From NCBI RefSeq assembly GCF_004564135.1, contig NZ_CP038255.1:3521501-3585500 (forward strand): DNA of 64,000 nt. Direction: 5' to 3'. Position numbers and translations under genes: made by a program. This DNA comes from Terasakiella sp. SH-1 (lineage in GTDB: Bacteria > Pseudomonadota > Alphaproteobacteria > Rhodospirillales > Terasakiellaceae). How positions within the stretch are numbered: the first letter of the stretch is position 1; each line of letters starts with the position of its first letter. Shown piece after piece: positions 27,549 to 36,213 of this stretch. The notes under the pieces were generated by a model. It searched no databases and was not told where the DNA came from. It saw only the letters and a list, made by a program, of their open reading frames with translations.

Positions 27549-28204
27549 CTAGAGACGTGCTAATTGTTGATTATGGAATCGGAAACTTATTAAGTATTAG
27601 TCGGGCTGTTAAAAAAGCTGGCGGCAATCCAATTATTTCAAGTGAACCCGATCAAATTATTACCGCTCGTCGTGCTATTCTCCCGGGTGTCGGGGCGTTC
27701 GGCGACTGTATTGTTGAAATTAAAAGACGGGGATTATATGATCCGCTTCTGACCTCATTAAGAAATGAGCAGCAAGCATGGCTTGGTATTTGTGTTGGTA
27801 TGCAAATGTTGACTAATAAAAGCTTTGAATTCGGTGAACATCAAGGATTCCAAGTTATCCCAGGTGAAGTACATAAGATACCAAACATGGAGAATGATGT
27901 ATTCATTCGGAAGCTTCCTCATGTTGGGTGGAATAAACTTTTATTAAAAAATGAAACTATGTGGGAAGGTGGAATTTTTAAGGGCATTAAACCAAATTCA
28001 GCTTTCTATTTTGTACATTCTTATTCAGTAAGGTCTGAAGAAAAAGATAATATACTGGCATACGCAGAACATGATGGATATGTATTTACAGCTGCGATCC
28101 AATCCTCCAATACTTTTGGGGTGCAGTTCCATCCTGAAAAAAGCGGTACAGTCGGAATTCAGGTATTACAAAACTTTATTAATCTAGACATTAACTCTCC
28201 CTAA
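27545..28204 (+). CDS. hisH: HisH-like glutaminase subunit
   Basis: 219-residue class I glutamine amidotransferase. The nucleophile Cys lies in LGICVGMQML (about residue 83) and the His-Glu pair in FGVQFHPEKSG. It would hydrolyse glutamine and pass ammonia through HisF to the WbpG/PseA-like enzyme. ATGA overlap with hisF indicates equimolar coupled translation. No other his genes are nearby, so a biosynthetic histidine role is unlikely. Confidence 0.9.
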   Translation: MTRDVLIVDYGIGNLLSISRAVKKAGGNPIISSEPDQIITARRAILPGVGAFGDCIVEIKRRGLYDPLLTSLRNEQQAWLGICVGMQMLTNKSFEFGEHQGFQVIPGEVHKIPNMENDVFIRKLPHVGWNKLLLKNETMWEGGIFKGIKPNSAFYFVHSYSVRSEEKDNILAYAEHDGYVFTAAIQSSNTFGVQFHPEKSGTVGIQVLQNFINLDINSP

Positions 28205-28220
28205 AATAACTTTAGAAAAG

Positions 28221-29630
28221 ATGAAAATTCTTTTATTTCCACGTCATGAAACATCTTTCCAAAGAATGTTTCCACAATATGAAACTCTATCTAAAGATTG
28301 TCGCTTTGATCCATTTATAATTTTAGCTGACCAGCGTGTTAGCAAATATACTTCTCTTTGTGATCTGAAAAATATTAAGCATATAGATGTTATACCCAAA
28401 GTACCGGGTGACCCTATCATTGGTGCAGACAATATTTGGGATAGTATTTGTAATATTTTTCCTAAACTTATATCCGGTATACTAAGAAGGAAAAGGGTTT
28501 CGTTTTCTTTTCCTGTTTCTTTGTGGCGTTTTTATTATGTAATAAAGAATTATAAAAAAGAGGCTGAATTTTGGCTGAATTTCCTTCAAACAGAGGCCCC
28601 AGATATTGTGTTCTTACCAGGAGACCGTGAACTTGGCTTTGTGCCACCTTTATTGTGGGCTGCAAGAAAATTAAACATAAAAACTATTATTTCTGCAGGG
28701 GGGATTCCTTCAGTAGAGGGTATTGCAGCTTCAAGACAAAGTGATATTCGATTTAAAGCGAATTTAACTTCATGCCCTCTATTGTTAAACCTCATTGCTG
28801 CATTTAGATTCCCTAAACAGGAGTTCCCAACTAGAACTTCAACATTGTTGTTTTCTCCCGGCTGGTTGATACTGGCTTTAGCTAAGTTAGATATGCTTCC
28901 TGATAATCCTTGGGTGCAAGGAGGGGGGTATGCAGATTTCATCTTTATGAGTAGTGATCAAAAAGCACACTTTGCTATCAAACAAGGTTTAGATCGTAAT
29001 AAAGCACTTGTAATAGGTGATGCTGCATTTGATGCCCTTTTTCACGCAAAGTCTATCTGTAAAGAACAAATTGCAGCATTTAACGATAAGTTTGTTTTAT
29101 CTCAGGGCAAAAAGCTTATCGTTTTTGCTATTCCTAATTATGCAGAGCACAACATTTTGCATTGGGACGAGCATCTAGAGAAATTACGTGAATTCTCAAC
29201 TGTTTTATCTCATTTTGAATGTAATGTTATCTGCTCTCTGCATCCAAAATCAGATATTGAGACTTATCGTTTTTTAGAAAGTGATTTTGGCTTTCATATT
29301 GAAACAAGCCCACTTGCTACGATTTTACCTTGTGCAGATGTGTTTCTTTGTGGGAATTCAAGTACAATTGAGTGGGCTATTATTCTAGGATTGCCAATCA
29401 TTAACTTAGATTATATTTATATGAATGATGAAAACTATGAAGAATGCCCAAGTTTGTTTAAAGTGACAAAAACAAAAGACTTTAAAGAAACTCTTTTAAA
29501 TTTATTAGAAAATCTTGATCATTATACGCAACAACAAATCCAATGTTCGGCTCATTATGGTATACTTGACGGTAAATTTGAGGAACACCTTAAAAAAATA
29601 GTGCTTAATATTAAAGAACACTGTCCATAA
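28221..29630 (+). CDS. Uncharacterised GT-B-like protein, possible nonulosonate transferase
   Basis: 469 residues, family not recognised. The C-terminal half has features of GT-B enzymes that act in capsule and teichoic acid assembly: VICSLHPKSDIETY (an HP motif) and ADVFLCGNSSTIEWAIILGLPIINLDY, where the GNSS-T loop often binds the nucleotide. It lacks a signal peptide. It lies between hisH and the second NeuB-family gene. The similar HP motif in the proteins at 6119 and 31733 suggests a shared superfamily. Candidate for transferring the CMP-activated sugar, but this is inference. Confidence 0.62.
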   Translation: MKILLFPRHETSFQRMFPQYETLSKDCRFDPFIILADQRVSKYTSLCDLKNIKHIDVIPKVPGDPIIGADNIWDSICNIFPKLISGILRRKRVSFSFPVSLWRFYYVIKNYKKEAEFWLNFLQTEAPDIVFLPGDRELGFVPPLLWAARKLNIKTIISAGGIPSVEGIAASRQSDIRFKANLTSCPLLLNLIAAFRFPKQEFPTRTSTLLFSPGWLILALAKLDMLPDNPWVQGGGYADFIFMSSDQKAHFAIKQGLDRNKALVIGDAAFDALFHAKSICKEQIAAFNDKFVLSQGKKLIVFAIPNYAEHNILHWDEHLEKLREFSTVLSHFECNVICSLHPKSDIETYRFLESDFGFHIETSPLATILPCADVFLCGNSSTIEWAIILGLPIINLDYIYMNDENYEECPSLFKVTKTKDFKETLLNLLENLDHYTQQQIQCSAHYGILDGKFEEHLKKIVLNIKEHCP

Positions 29631-29653
29631 AAATAAAATTAATCGGTTGAAAA

Positions 29654-30724
29654 ATGCAAAATTTCAAACAAACATTTCTCATTGGCAACATGGAAGTAGG
29701 CGTTAATTGCCCGCCACTTATTCTGCCTGACATTGGTACTTTTTTCAATCGTGATATGAAAGAAGCAAAAAGACTCGTTCGAACCTTAAAAGATACAGGA
29801 TGTAAGATCATTAAAGGTGAAATCTTACATGACTCTACAATTTGCCTAGATGATGATACAGAAGAGATTTATCTGGATAATAACGATAAGCAAGTCCACG
29901 AGAGATATCGTCAACTTATTGAACGCAAAGTAGTTGATTTACAATCTTATGAAGACCTCTTTAAGTTAGTTAAAGAGTTGGAAATGGAATTTATTCTATC
30001 TGTTTACGATATAACAGGCGCTGATTTTGCTATAGAACAAGGTGCGTGCGCTTTAAAAATCGCTTCATCTAATATCACACACCGCCCGCTAATTGAATAT
30101 ATTGCACAAAAAAATATACCAATGATATTGGATACAGGAAAATCAACAATGGAGGAAATTTCCCGTGCTATTAGCTGGGTTTTAGATGCTGGTTGTAATG
30201 AACTTATTATTGAACACAGTCCAGATGCTCCTCCTGCACCTGTTGATAACCACAATCTGAGGTTTATGTGTGCTTTAGGTGAAATATTTGGAGTGCCTTT
30301 TGGACTATCAGATCATCATAATGGTGAAGAAATGATGGTTGCAGCTACAGCTCTTGGGGCTTCCATTTTAGAAACGGGAGTTTGCCTCAATAAAAAAATA
30401 ACAGATCAAGACGTACGTCATGCAACCGAGGTCTATAAAATAGCTGAAGTTATCAAAAGTTGTAATAATGTATACCAAGCACTAGGAACACCCTATCGAC
30501 ATCTTTCTATAGAACGTCCAGAGCCAAAAGCACGTATGGGACTTGTCGCAAAAAATAATCTTCAGCAAAATCACATTTTAAGTTTTGATGATTTGCATTT
30601 TGCGTTCCCCCCTAAAGGTATTTCAGCTGCAGATTATAAAGATATTCTAGGGCGCCAACTTATCTCATCTGTTCCAAAAGGGGCTATTATCGAGTGGTCT
30701 AATGTCAAGTATGCAACTTCCTAG
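29654..30724 (+). CDS. Divergent NeuB-family synthase-like protein with SAF domain
   Basis: 356 residues with the NeuB TIM-barrel pattern followed by a SAF domain (GLVAKNNLQQNHILSFDDL, near residue 290). It is unusual at conserved positions: the start motif reads PDIGTFFNRD instead of AEIGxNHxG, the KFQ motif reads IIKGEIL, and SDHHNGEEM keeps the first metal His but the second (EKHF/L in relatives) reads ETGVCL. Catalysis may therefore differ or rely on other ligands. It sits after the amidination genes and overlaps the following kinase gene by 23 bases. A nonulosonate synthase is most likely; the exact reaction is open. Confidence 0.72.
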   Translation: MQNFKQTFLIGNMEVGVNCPPLILPDIGTFFNRDMKEAKRLVRTLKDTGCKIIKGEILHDSTICLDDDTEEIYLDNNDKQVHERYRQLIERKVVDLQSYEDLFKLVKELEMEFILSVYDITGADFAIEQGACALKIASSNITHRPLIEYIAQKNIPMILDTGKSTMEEISRAISWVLDAGCNELIIEHSPDAPPAPVDNHNLRFMCALGEIFGVPFGLSDHHNGEEMMVAATALGASILETGVCLNKKITDQDVRHATEVYKIAEVIKSCNNVYQALGTPYRHLSIERPEPKARMGLVAKNNLQQNHILSFDDLHFAFPPKGISAADYKDILGRQLISSVPKGAIIEWSNVKYATS

Positions 30725-31721
30725 ACCTCCCGCACTAAATGGATTACATACAACGGAATATACTTTTATTTTATTTAAAGGAGAAATTTTAGATGAAATA
30801 AAGAAGGTTACTGGCCTGTTTGATTCTAAATTCTTCATTCTTTCCACATGCCAAAATAATAAACGTTTATTTTTAAAAACTCAAAACTTAGATGGTTCGT
30901 CTATTTTTCTGAAAACAGTCGAAAACAGATTCCTAGATCAATATATCAAATCTGATCAAATAACTCTTAATCTAGCTGATTCTATAAATATAATAATTAA
31001 ACCCATTTCAGGCTATCCTAAACCACTAGGCACTACACATCATATTTTTGCTTATCCATTTTATAGTTTGTCTATTCTTTCCAACAGCGAAATAGAATTT
31101 TTTCGATTAGGCTGTGCTTTGTCAGAGTTACATTATGCGTTAAAATCTATGTCGGATTTTTGGAATGTATCTGTTAAAAAAAACAGCCAACGACGTTATC
31201 GAAAGTTATATGAACGTAGTTTTAATTTGAAAAGAGTTTCAAGGATAGGCCGTGATATTATATTGAATGCCCTTTTAGATTTTGATCGGAAGAGTCTCAT
31301 TCAATCATTTGATAATGCTCAAATTATACATGGTGATCTCAACAGTGGGAATATTGGATATTCAAAGCAACAGTCATCTGTCTTCTTCCTAGATTTTGAA
31401 GATACTCTCTGTTCATATCTGCCTCCTGAAGCTGATATTGCTTTCATATTAGAACGGCTTATCTTCGTACACCCTTATCAGAATAAACGAGAGCTTATTA
31501 AAGCATTCTTTAAAGGTTATTGTGGAAATGAATATAATTTATTCAAAGGTAAGCATAGTATATCATTTTGGTTATCATTTCTTAATCTAAGATCAATGTT
31601 ATTACTTGCTGAAATGGAAGCGAATAATCATCAAGTTTCAGCAACAGAATGGACAAAATTTGATACATTATTCAAACAATCTAAGAAGTTTAGTATTGAA
31701 CTTGAAAAGCACTTTAGCTAA
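30702..31721 (+). CDS. APH/choline-kinase-fold phosphotransferase
   Basis: 339-residue protein with the two hallmarks of aminoglycoside-phosphotransferase-like kinases: the catalytic loop IIHGDLNSGNIG (about residue 208) and the metal-binding FLDFEDTL (about residue 230). It overlaps the NeuB-like gene upstream by 23 bases and precedes the next gene by 11. In this setting it may phosphorylate a sugar, an alcohol such as choline/ethanolamine, or a lipid intermediate used by the glycan. No known sugar kinase subfamily was recognised. Antibiotic resistance is unlikely from context. Confidence 0.72.
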   Translation: MSSMQLPRPPALNGLHTTEYTFILFKGEILDEIKKVTGLFDSKFFILSTCQNNKRLFLKTQNLDGSSIFLKTVENRFLDQYIKSDQITLNLADSINIIIKPISGYPKPLGTTHHIFAYPFYSLSILSNSEIEFFRLGCALSELHYALKSMSDFWNVSVKKNSQRRYRKLYERSFNLKRVSRIGRDIILNALLDFDRKSLIQSFDNAQIIHGDLNSGNIGYSKQQSSVFFLDFEDTLCSYLPPEADIAFILERLIFVHPYQNKRELIKAFFKGYCGNEYNLFKGKHSISFWLSFLNLRSMLLLAEMEANNHQVSATEWTKFDTLFKQSKKFSIELEKHFS

Positions 31722-31732
31722 TTCTGAGAAAC

Positions 31733-32845
31733 ATGAAAAAGACTATTCTGTTATCTGCACGAGATACTGCAGCAGCACAAATTGTTTGCATATTAAAACC
31801 ATTATTTGACAAAGAAAAGTGGTGTCAAACTATTTTGATTGCGGGTTCTCCGGCTGACAAAATTTTTATTTCTCATAAAATAGATTTTATATCATGTCCT
31901 CAATGGAAACATGAGACAGAAGCCCTAGCCTATTGTGAAAAAATAATCCAAAAATTTACCCCAGATGCAATCCTGACAGGTAGTAGTGGACCTGGGTTTG
32001 GGGTTGATGAGTATTTGATTTTTTGTGCAAATGTGCCTTCTTTCACGATCCAAGATTTTTGGGGGTTTCTAAATCCATATAGTGGACAATATGCAGATAC
32101 TTATTTTGTATTAGATAAATATGCAGAAAAACAAACCAAAAGCGTTTTACGGCATAAAAAAGTTTTGCCAATTGGCTCTGTAAAACATAGCTCTATCGTT
32201 ACACGGGACTGGGTAAGTATACGTACTGCTAAAAGACGTGCTATCAAATTATCATCAAATTTAGACTTATTGATCGGTTTCTTTGATCAACCTTTGAAAC
32301 TTGATGAAGGTTATAAAACATTATGTAGTGATTTTGCAGCGTCTATCACTCAGTTAGAGCAGTCTTTCAAATTATTACTCCGTTTTCATCCTGGAACGCC
32401 TCGGCAAACACGTAATGTTGTTTATGATATTTTCCGTAGGAAAGGAGTTGAAATCATTTTAGACAACAATGAGAGCAACGTTTATGAGACAATTTCTGCC
32501 TGTGATATAGTTGTATCATCTTTTTCTACATGTAACCTTGACAATATCTATATGAATGCTTCTTCTTCTGCCCCCTTAGGGGTTTCTGTGTATCTATTTT
32601 ATAATGAAGAGATAAGAAATTCTTTTGAAAAGCATCATGCAACTAAAATGCTTCCTTCTTTTTCTCATAATGAAGCCTATGTAATCTATAAGAAAAGTGA
32701 AATACTGCAAACGATACATAAAGCAATCAATAGCCGTATGCAAAGCTGGGTAGCAGTAAAAAAATTGCCTTCACCATTATATGCCCCTAAAAAAATAATA
32801 GACGTACTGAAAAACCAGTTACAAAGAGGAAGTGAAATTGGATAA
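31733..32845 (+). CDS. Uncharacterised GT-B-like protein
   Basis: 370 residues. The N-terminus (ILLSARDTAAAQIVCILKPL) looks like a Rossmann-type first strand, SGPGFGVDEYLI is a glycine-rich loop, and LLRFHPGTPRQTRNVV carries the HPG motif shared with the proteins at 6119 and 28221. DIVVSSFSTCNLDNIY gives a Ser/Thr-rich loop after the second motif. It overlaps the methyltransferase gene downstream by 14 bases. Probably a transferase or a partner in glycan assembly; the reaction is unknown. Confidence 0.58.
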   Translation: MKKTILLSARDTAAAQIVCILKPLFDKEKWCQTILIAGSPADKIFISHKIDFISCPQWKHETEALAYCEKIIQKFTPDAILTGSSGPGFGVDEYLIFCANVPSFTIQDFWGFLNPYSGQYADTYFVLDKYAEKQTKSVLRHKKVLPIGSVKHSSIVTRDWVSIRTAKRRAIKLSSNLDLLIGFFDQPLKLDEGYKTLCSDFAASITQLEQSFKLLLRFHPGTPRQTRNVVYDIFRRKGVEIILDNNESNVYETISACDIVVSSFSTCNLDNIYMNASSSAPLGVSVYLFYNEEIRNSFEKHHATKMLPSFSHNEAYVIYKKSEILQTIHKAINSRMQSWVAVKKLPSPLYAPKKIIDVLKNQLQRGSEIG

Positions 32846-33587
32846 TTCACCTAATCATGCCAATTATAAGAATATTGGTACATATCTAAATGAAGATCAT
32901 CATATAAAGGCAAAAGAGTCCTTTAAGGAACTTGGTAAACTTATTTTGAAGCAGCTCCCTGACAATGAAAATTCTGGATGTCTACTTGATATAGGTTGTG
33001 CAACAGGGGCATTAATCGGGTATTTGGAAACCCTTTTACCAAAATATGAAATGGTAGGTTTAGATTATTTTCCCGAGCTTGTCAAAAAAGCTGAAACTAA
33101 ACTCCCTCAACATAAATTCATCCAGGGTTCAGCACTTAGCCTTCCTGATGAATTTAAAAAATCTTTCGATTTTGTGATCCTAAGTGGTGTAATTGGTATT
33201 TTTGATTTTGATGATGCTATGACTGCCTGCCGTCAAGCTCTGGATTGCTTACGTAAAGGAGGGACTCTTTATATATTTGGTAATTTTAATGAATACGACA
33301 TTGACCTTCTTGTTTCACACCGAAAACGTATTGATGGCAAAACTGGGGATTGGGAAAAAGGCTGGAACGTTTATAGTATGTCGACTATGCAAGATTTCTT
33401 CTCAGATTGTCATCACATTAAGTTTTTTGATTTCGAAATGCCATTTGAACTTACGCCTCAAAACGATCCAATTAGATCTTGGACATATAAAGAGAATAAT
33501 AAATTGCAATTGACGAACGGACTAAAATTCCTAATTAACTTACGCTTCTTAGAAGTGAAGCGTGATATGCTCCCTTCAGAAAAGTGA
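32832..33587 (+). CDS. Class I SAM-dependent methyltransferase
   Basis: 251 residues with a clear motif I, LLDIGCATGALIGYL (about residue 52), motif II at MVGLDYFPELVKKAE, and SFDFVILSGVIGIFD as the motif IV region. A GTG start at 32832 overlaps the preceding gene by 14 bases, so it is probably translationally coupled. It ends the plus-strand module before IS debris. It likely methylates a glycan sugar or its N-substituent, for example to make an N-methyl or O-methyl form of the nonulosonate. Confidence 0.82.
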   Translation: MKLDNSPNHANYKNIGTYLNEDHHIKAKESFKELGKLILKQLPDNENSGCLLDIGCATGALIGYLETLLPKYEMVGLDYFPELVKKAETKLPQHKFIQGSALSLPDEFKKSFDFVILSGVIGIFDFDDAMTACRQALDCLRKGGTLYIFGNFNEYDIDLLVSHRKRIDGKTGDWEKGWNVYSMSTMQDFFSDCHHIKFFDFEMPFELTPQNDPIRSWTYKENNKLQLTNGLKFLINLRFLEVKRDMLPSEK

Positions 33588-33734
33588 TTCTGTACCAAAT
33601 GTTAGAGTCTGATTCAGAAGTATTTGAGTAATTACAGTTACTTATGTTTCTATTGATTTGTGGAGCAGCCCCCACACCCTAACATAGCCTAAGGAGGCTT
33701 AGGGCTATGCCTTAACTTATGAAATTGTGGAGGG
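33588..33734. other. Non-coding spacer after the plus-strand module
   Basis: No gene is supported. An inverted repeat (ATAGCCTAAGG...CTTAGGGCTATG, about 33683-33711) could form a hairpin, but it lacks a T-rich tail on the plus strand, so a terminator call is weak. Confidence 0.3.
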
Positions 33735-33842
33735 TGCTTGTCGCTGTCGCCATTCATATCTGAAGGGCCTCAGCCCGATTAAATTTGAGAGAAGGGTTGC
33801 CTAAGTGAGTGAGACACACTCTACTTTTTCAGTACAAGTCCA
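33735..33842 (+). pseudogene. 3' end of an IS3-type element
   Basis: The plus-strand frame reads RRHSYLKGLSPIKFERRVA followed by TAA (ending 33804), the C-terminus of an IS3-family OrfB. A terminal repeat then runs to GTCCA at 33842 (GAGACACACTCTACTTTTTC and onward). Only the 3' end is present. It is 11 bases from the start of the IS3-family copy 2. Confidence 0.75.
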
Positions 33843-33853
33843 TTTTGTCAAAC

Positions 33854-35082
33854 TGAATAGCCCCTAGTTTCCTAGACGCCTTGTTGTCTCATTTTTTGTT
33901 GCCGTTCGAATTCATTTGGTGACAGCATTTCGTTCCTAGCATGCTTGCGTTTTGGATTGTAGAACATTTCAATATAGTCAAATACATCCTGCCTTACATC
34001 CGCTCTGGTTTTGTAGACCTTGCGCCTGATGCGTTCACGTTTAAGCAGGTTAAAGAAGCTTTCCGCAACAGCGTTGTCATGACAATTACCGCGACGGCTC
34101 ATAGAATGTTCCAAGTTATGAGATTTCAGAAACGAAGCCCATTCAATGCTGGTAAATTGTGAGCCCTGATCGGAATGTATGACGACTTTATTTTTAGGTT
34201 TTCGCCGCCACACAGCCATTAATAAAGCCTGCAAGACGAGTTCTGTCAGTTGCCTGCTTTGCATAGACCAACCAACAACTTTTCTGGAATAAAGGTCAAT
34301 AACAACCGCTAAATATGAATATCCTTCTGTCGTTTTAATATAGGTAATATCAGTTACCCAAAATCGATTTGGTTCCAGAACATCAAATTGTCGATCAAGT
34401 GTATTATCAACAACAATAGACGGTTTTCCTCCATATTGACCAGGGCGACGTTTATATCCGATCTGAGTAAAATTCCTGCCAGACGAGCTAAACGTGCGAC
34501 ACGATTGGGGCTTATGAATTCGCCTAATTCGCACAGATCATCATGTAACTTACGATAACCATAGACCTTGCCACTCTCTTCCCAAGCCTGCTTGATAAGC
34601 TCCGTTTGACGTTGGTCTTCAAGGGCTCTTTTGCTGAGCGGTGATTTCAACCACGCATAAAACCCGCTTGGATGAACTTGCAATATACGGCACATGCTTC
34701 GGATCATAAAATCAGAACGATGCACCTTCATAAAGGCGTACTTCACTTGGCATCTTTTGCGAAGAACGCCGTGGCCTTTTTTAAGATGTCTCACTCCTCG
34801 GTGACACGGGCCAACTCTTTCTTTTAGCGACTGATCTCGGCAGATTGTTCCATAACTTCTTGGGCAACAGCTGGCAATTTAGAAAACCGCTTACGCCATT
34901 GATAAAGCGAATGTGTGCTGACACCTAAACGCTGGGAAACTTCTGCGACTGAATAGCCCCGTTCCGTAATCTGTTTTACAGCATCAATTTTAAATTCATC
35001 GGTGAAATAGGATTTGGATATTGAATAACTCCTTGCCTCATTTTGTAACCGACAAGGTGTCTAGAAATCTAGGGACTATTCA
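33854..35082 (-). mobile_element. IS3-family element, copy 2 (defective) with target duplication
   Basis: Near-identical to 16448-17675, with inverted repeats starting TGAATAGCCCCTAG at the left and ending TAGGGACTATTCA at the right. The flanking triplets are AAC on both sides (33851-33853 and 35083-35085), a 3-base target duplication as expected for IS3 elements. It has inserted at the 3' end of the glycosyltransferase gene on its right. Confidence 0.92.
33872..35021 (-). pseudogene. IS3-family transposase OrfA/OrfB, copy 2, multiply disrupted
   Basis: Carries the same lesions as copy 1: candidate ATA start (35021), in-frame TAA (34824-34826) and TGA (34791-34793) in OrfA, and the same frameshift in OrfB near 34465. 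The slippery heptamer A AAA AAG is intact at 34776-34782 on the minus strand. Unlike copy 1, OrfB ends with a stop inside the element (33872). The DDE motifs (VTDITYIKT, SDQGSQFT, AVAESFFN) are present in the second OrfB frame. Confidence 0.88.
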
Positions 35083-36209
35083 AACGCGCTTAATTTGTTA
35101 ATGAGAGAGACCGTTTGTTCGATGATAGCTTTATCATTCAATTCAGTGTCAATTTGTTTGCGCGCATAAGCCCCATATTGTTTTCGTATATCATAATGTT
35201 CCATCAAGTTTTCGATTGCATCTGCTAAAGCAGTCGGGTTCTTTAGGGGAACTAAAAGTCCGTTTTTTTCATGATGGACGATTTCTCGACAGCCAGGAAC
35301 ATCCGTGGCAATCATGGGAAGACCGCAAGCGGCAGCTTCTAAAAGGCTTTTTGGTAAACCTTCTCGCCAGGAAGGGAGAAGAGCAATGCTGGATTGCTGA
35401 TATATATTGGCAATGTCACTTCTACGTCCCCAACATTCAACCAAACCATCAGATTGCCATATGTCAATATCATGTTGAGTTGCGCTTTGTGGGTTTCCGG
35501 GGTCTGGGGCGCCTACCAGAACAATACGGTAACTCTTTCCTTTGTTTTTCAATATCCTGGCAGCTTCCACAATTTCGCTAACACCTTTAGACCAAAGAGT
35601 CCGACCAACAAATGTGATTAATCCATTTTGAGGTAACTCTGGACTTGGGCTAAAATATTTTGCATCGACACCAGATCCGCGAATTAAAAAAAGGTTCTTT
35701 TCAGTTTTGAAGCCAAAAGATTGCATAAGTTCAATATCATTGCCATTTTGTACAATCATATGAATACGTTTAGTCTGTGAAAACAGCCGCATAAATATGC
35801 TGATCATAAAACGAATCAAGCGAGCCTTTAAGTTCTTTGCAATAAAGCTATAGCCCATTCCTGTAATCATATTGATGACTGTACCAACAGGAGCGCGTAA
35901 TGCTGCAATTGTGCCAAGAAGAACAGTAAATAAAGCAACATGCACGACAATATCAGGCTTAACATCACGATATAACTTTGTAATGTTCTGAATAGCTGAT
36001 TGTGTGGATTGGAGCGAAATTTGTTCTCGGCCAAGATTTAGGTCATGTAAAATAAACCCGTGATTCTCAAGTTCCGTTTTTGCCTGATTAATATGACAGG
36101 CAACATGGACTTTATATCCATCTTTAACCAAACCTAAGGCTAGGGGCAAACGATGGGACAGAAAATACCAATCTTTGGATACTAAAATAAGTACTTTCTT
36201 TTGGGGCAT
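35076..36209 (-). CDS. Family-4 glycosyltransferase with IS-supplied stop codon
   Basis: 377-residue GT4 enzyme of the PglA/CapM kind. The N-terminus VLILVSKDWYFLSHRLPLAL and the C-terminal half FVGRTLWSKGVSEIVEAAR, then LPSWREGLPKSLLEAAACGLPMIATD with the E-x7-E pair, are canonical. The last two codons before the stop (GAA TAG) belong to the inverted repeat of the IS3-family copy 2, so the original C-terminus was replaced, probably by only a few residues. It starts four bases after the polymerase gene stop. It likely adds an early sugar in the glycan repeat. Confidence 0.9.
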   Translation of the reverse strand: MPQKKVLILVSKDWYFLSHRLPLALGLVKDGYKVHVACHINQAKTELENHGFILHDLNLGREQISLQSTQSAIQNITKLYRDVKPDIVVHVALFTVLLGTIAALRAPVGTVINMITGMGYSFIAKNLKARLIRFMISIFMRLFSQTKRIHMIVQNGNDIELMQSFGFKTEKNLFLIRGSGVDAKYFSPSPELPQNGLITFVGRTLWSKGVSEIVEAARILKNKGKSYRIVLVGAPDPGNPQSATQHDIDIWQSDGLVECWGRRSDIANIYQQSSIALLPSWREGLPKSLLEAAACGLPMIATDVPGCREIVHHEKNGLLVPLKNPTALADAIENLMEHYDIRKQYGAYARKQIDTELNDKAIIEQTVSLINKLSAFE

Positions 36210-36213
36210 TTGT

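Noticed and set aside
26787-28204. hisF/hisH as part of histidine biosynthesis
   Set aside because: No other his gene is nearby, and they sit directly behind a WbpG/PseA-type amidotransferase that needs such a pair for ammonia.
30702-31721. Aminoglycoside resistance gene
   Set aside because: Only the general kinase fold motifs match; the overlap with a NeuB-family gene in a glycan operon argues for sugar or lipid chemistry.
33683-33711. Rho-independent terminator after the methyltransferase gene
   Set aside because: The inverted repeat is present but there is no T-run on the plus strand behind it.
16448-35082. Composite transposon carrying the 17676-33853 region
   Set aside because: Both IS copies point the same way, but the outer flanks (GTT and AAC) are not a direct duplication and copy 2 has its own AAC/AAC pair, so it inserted alone.
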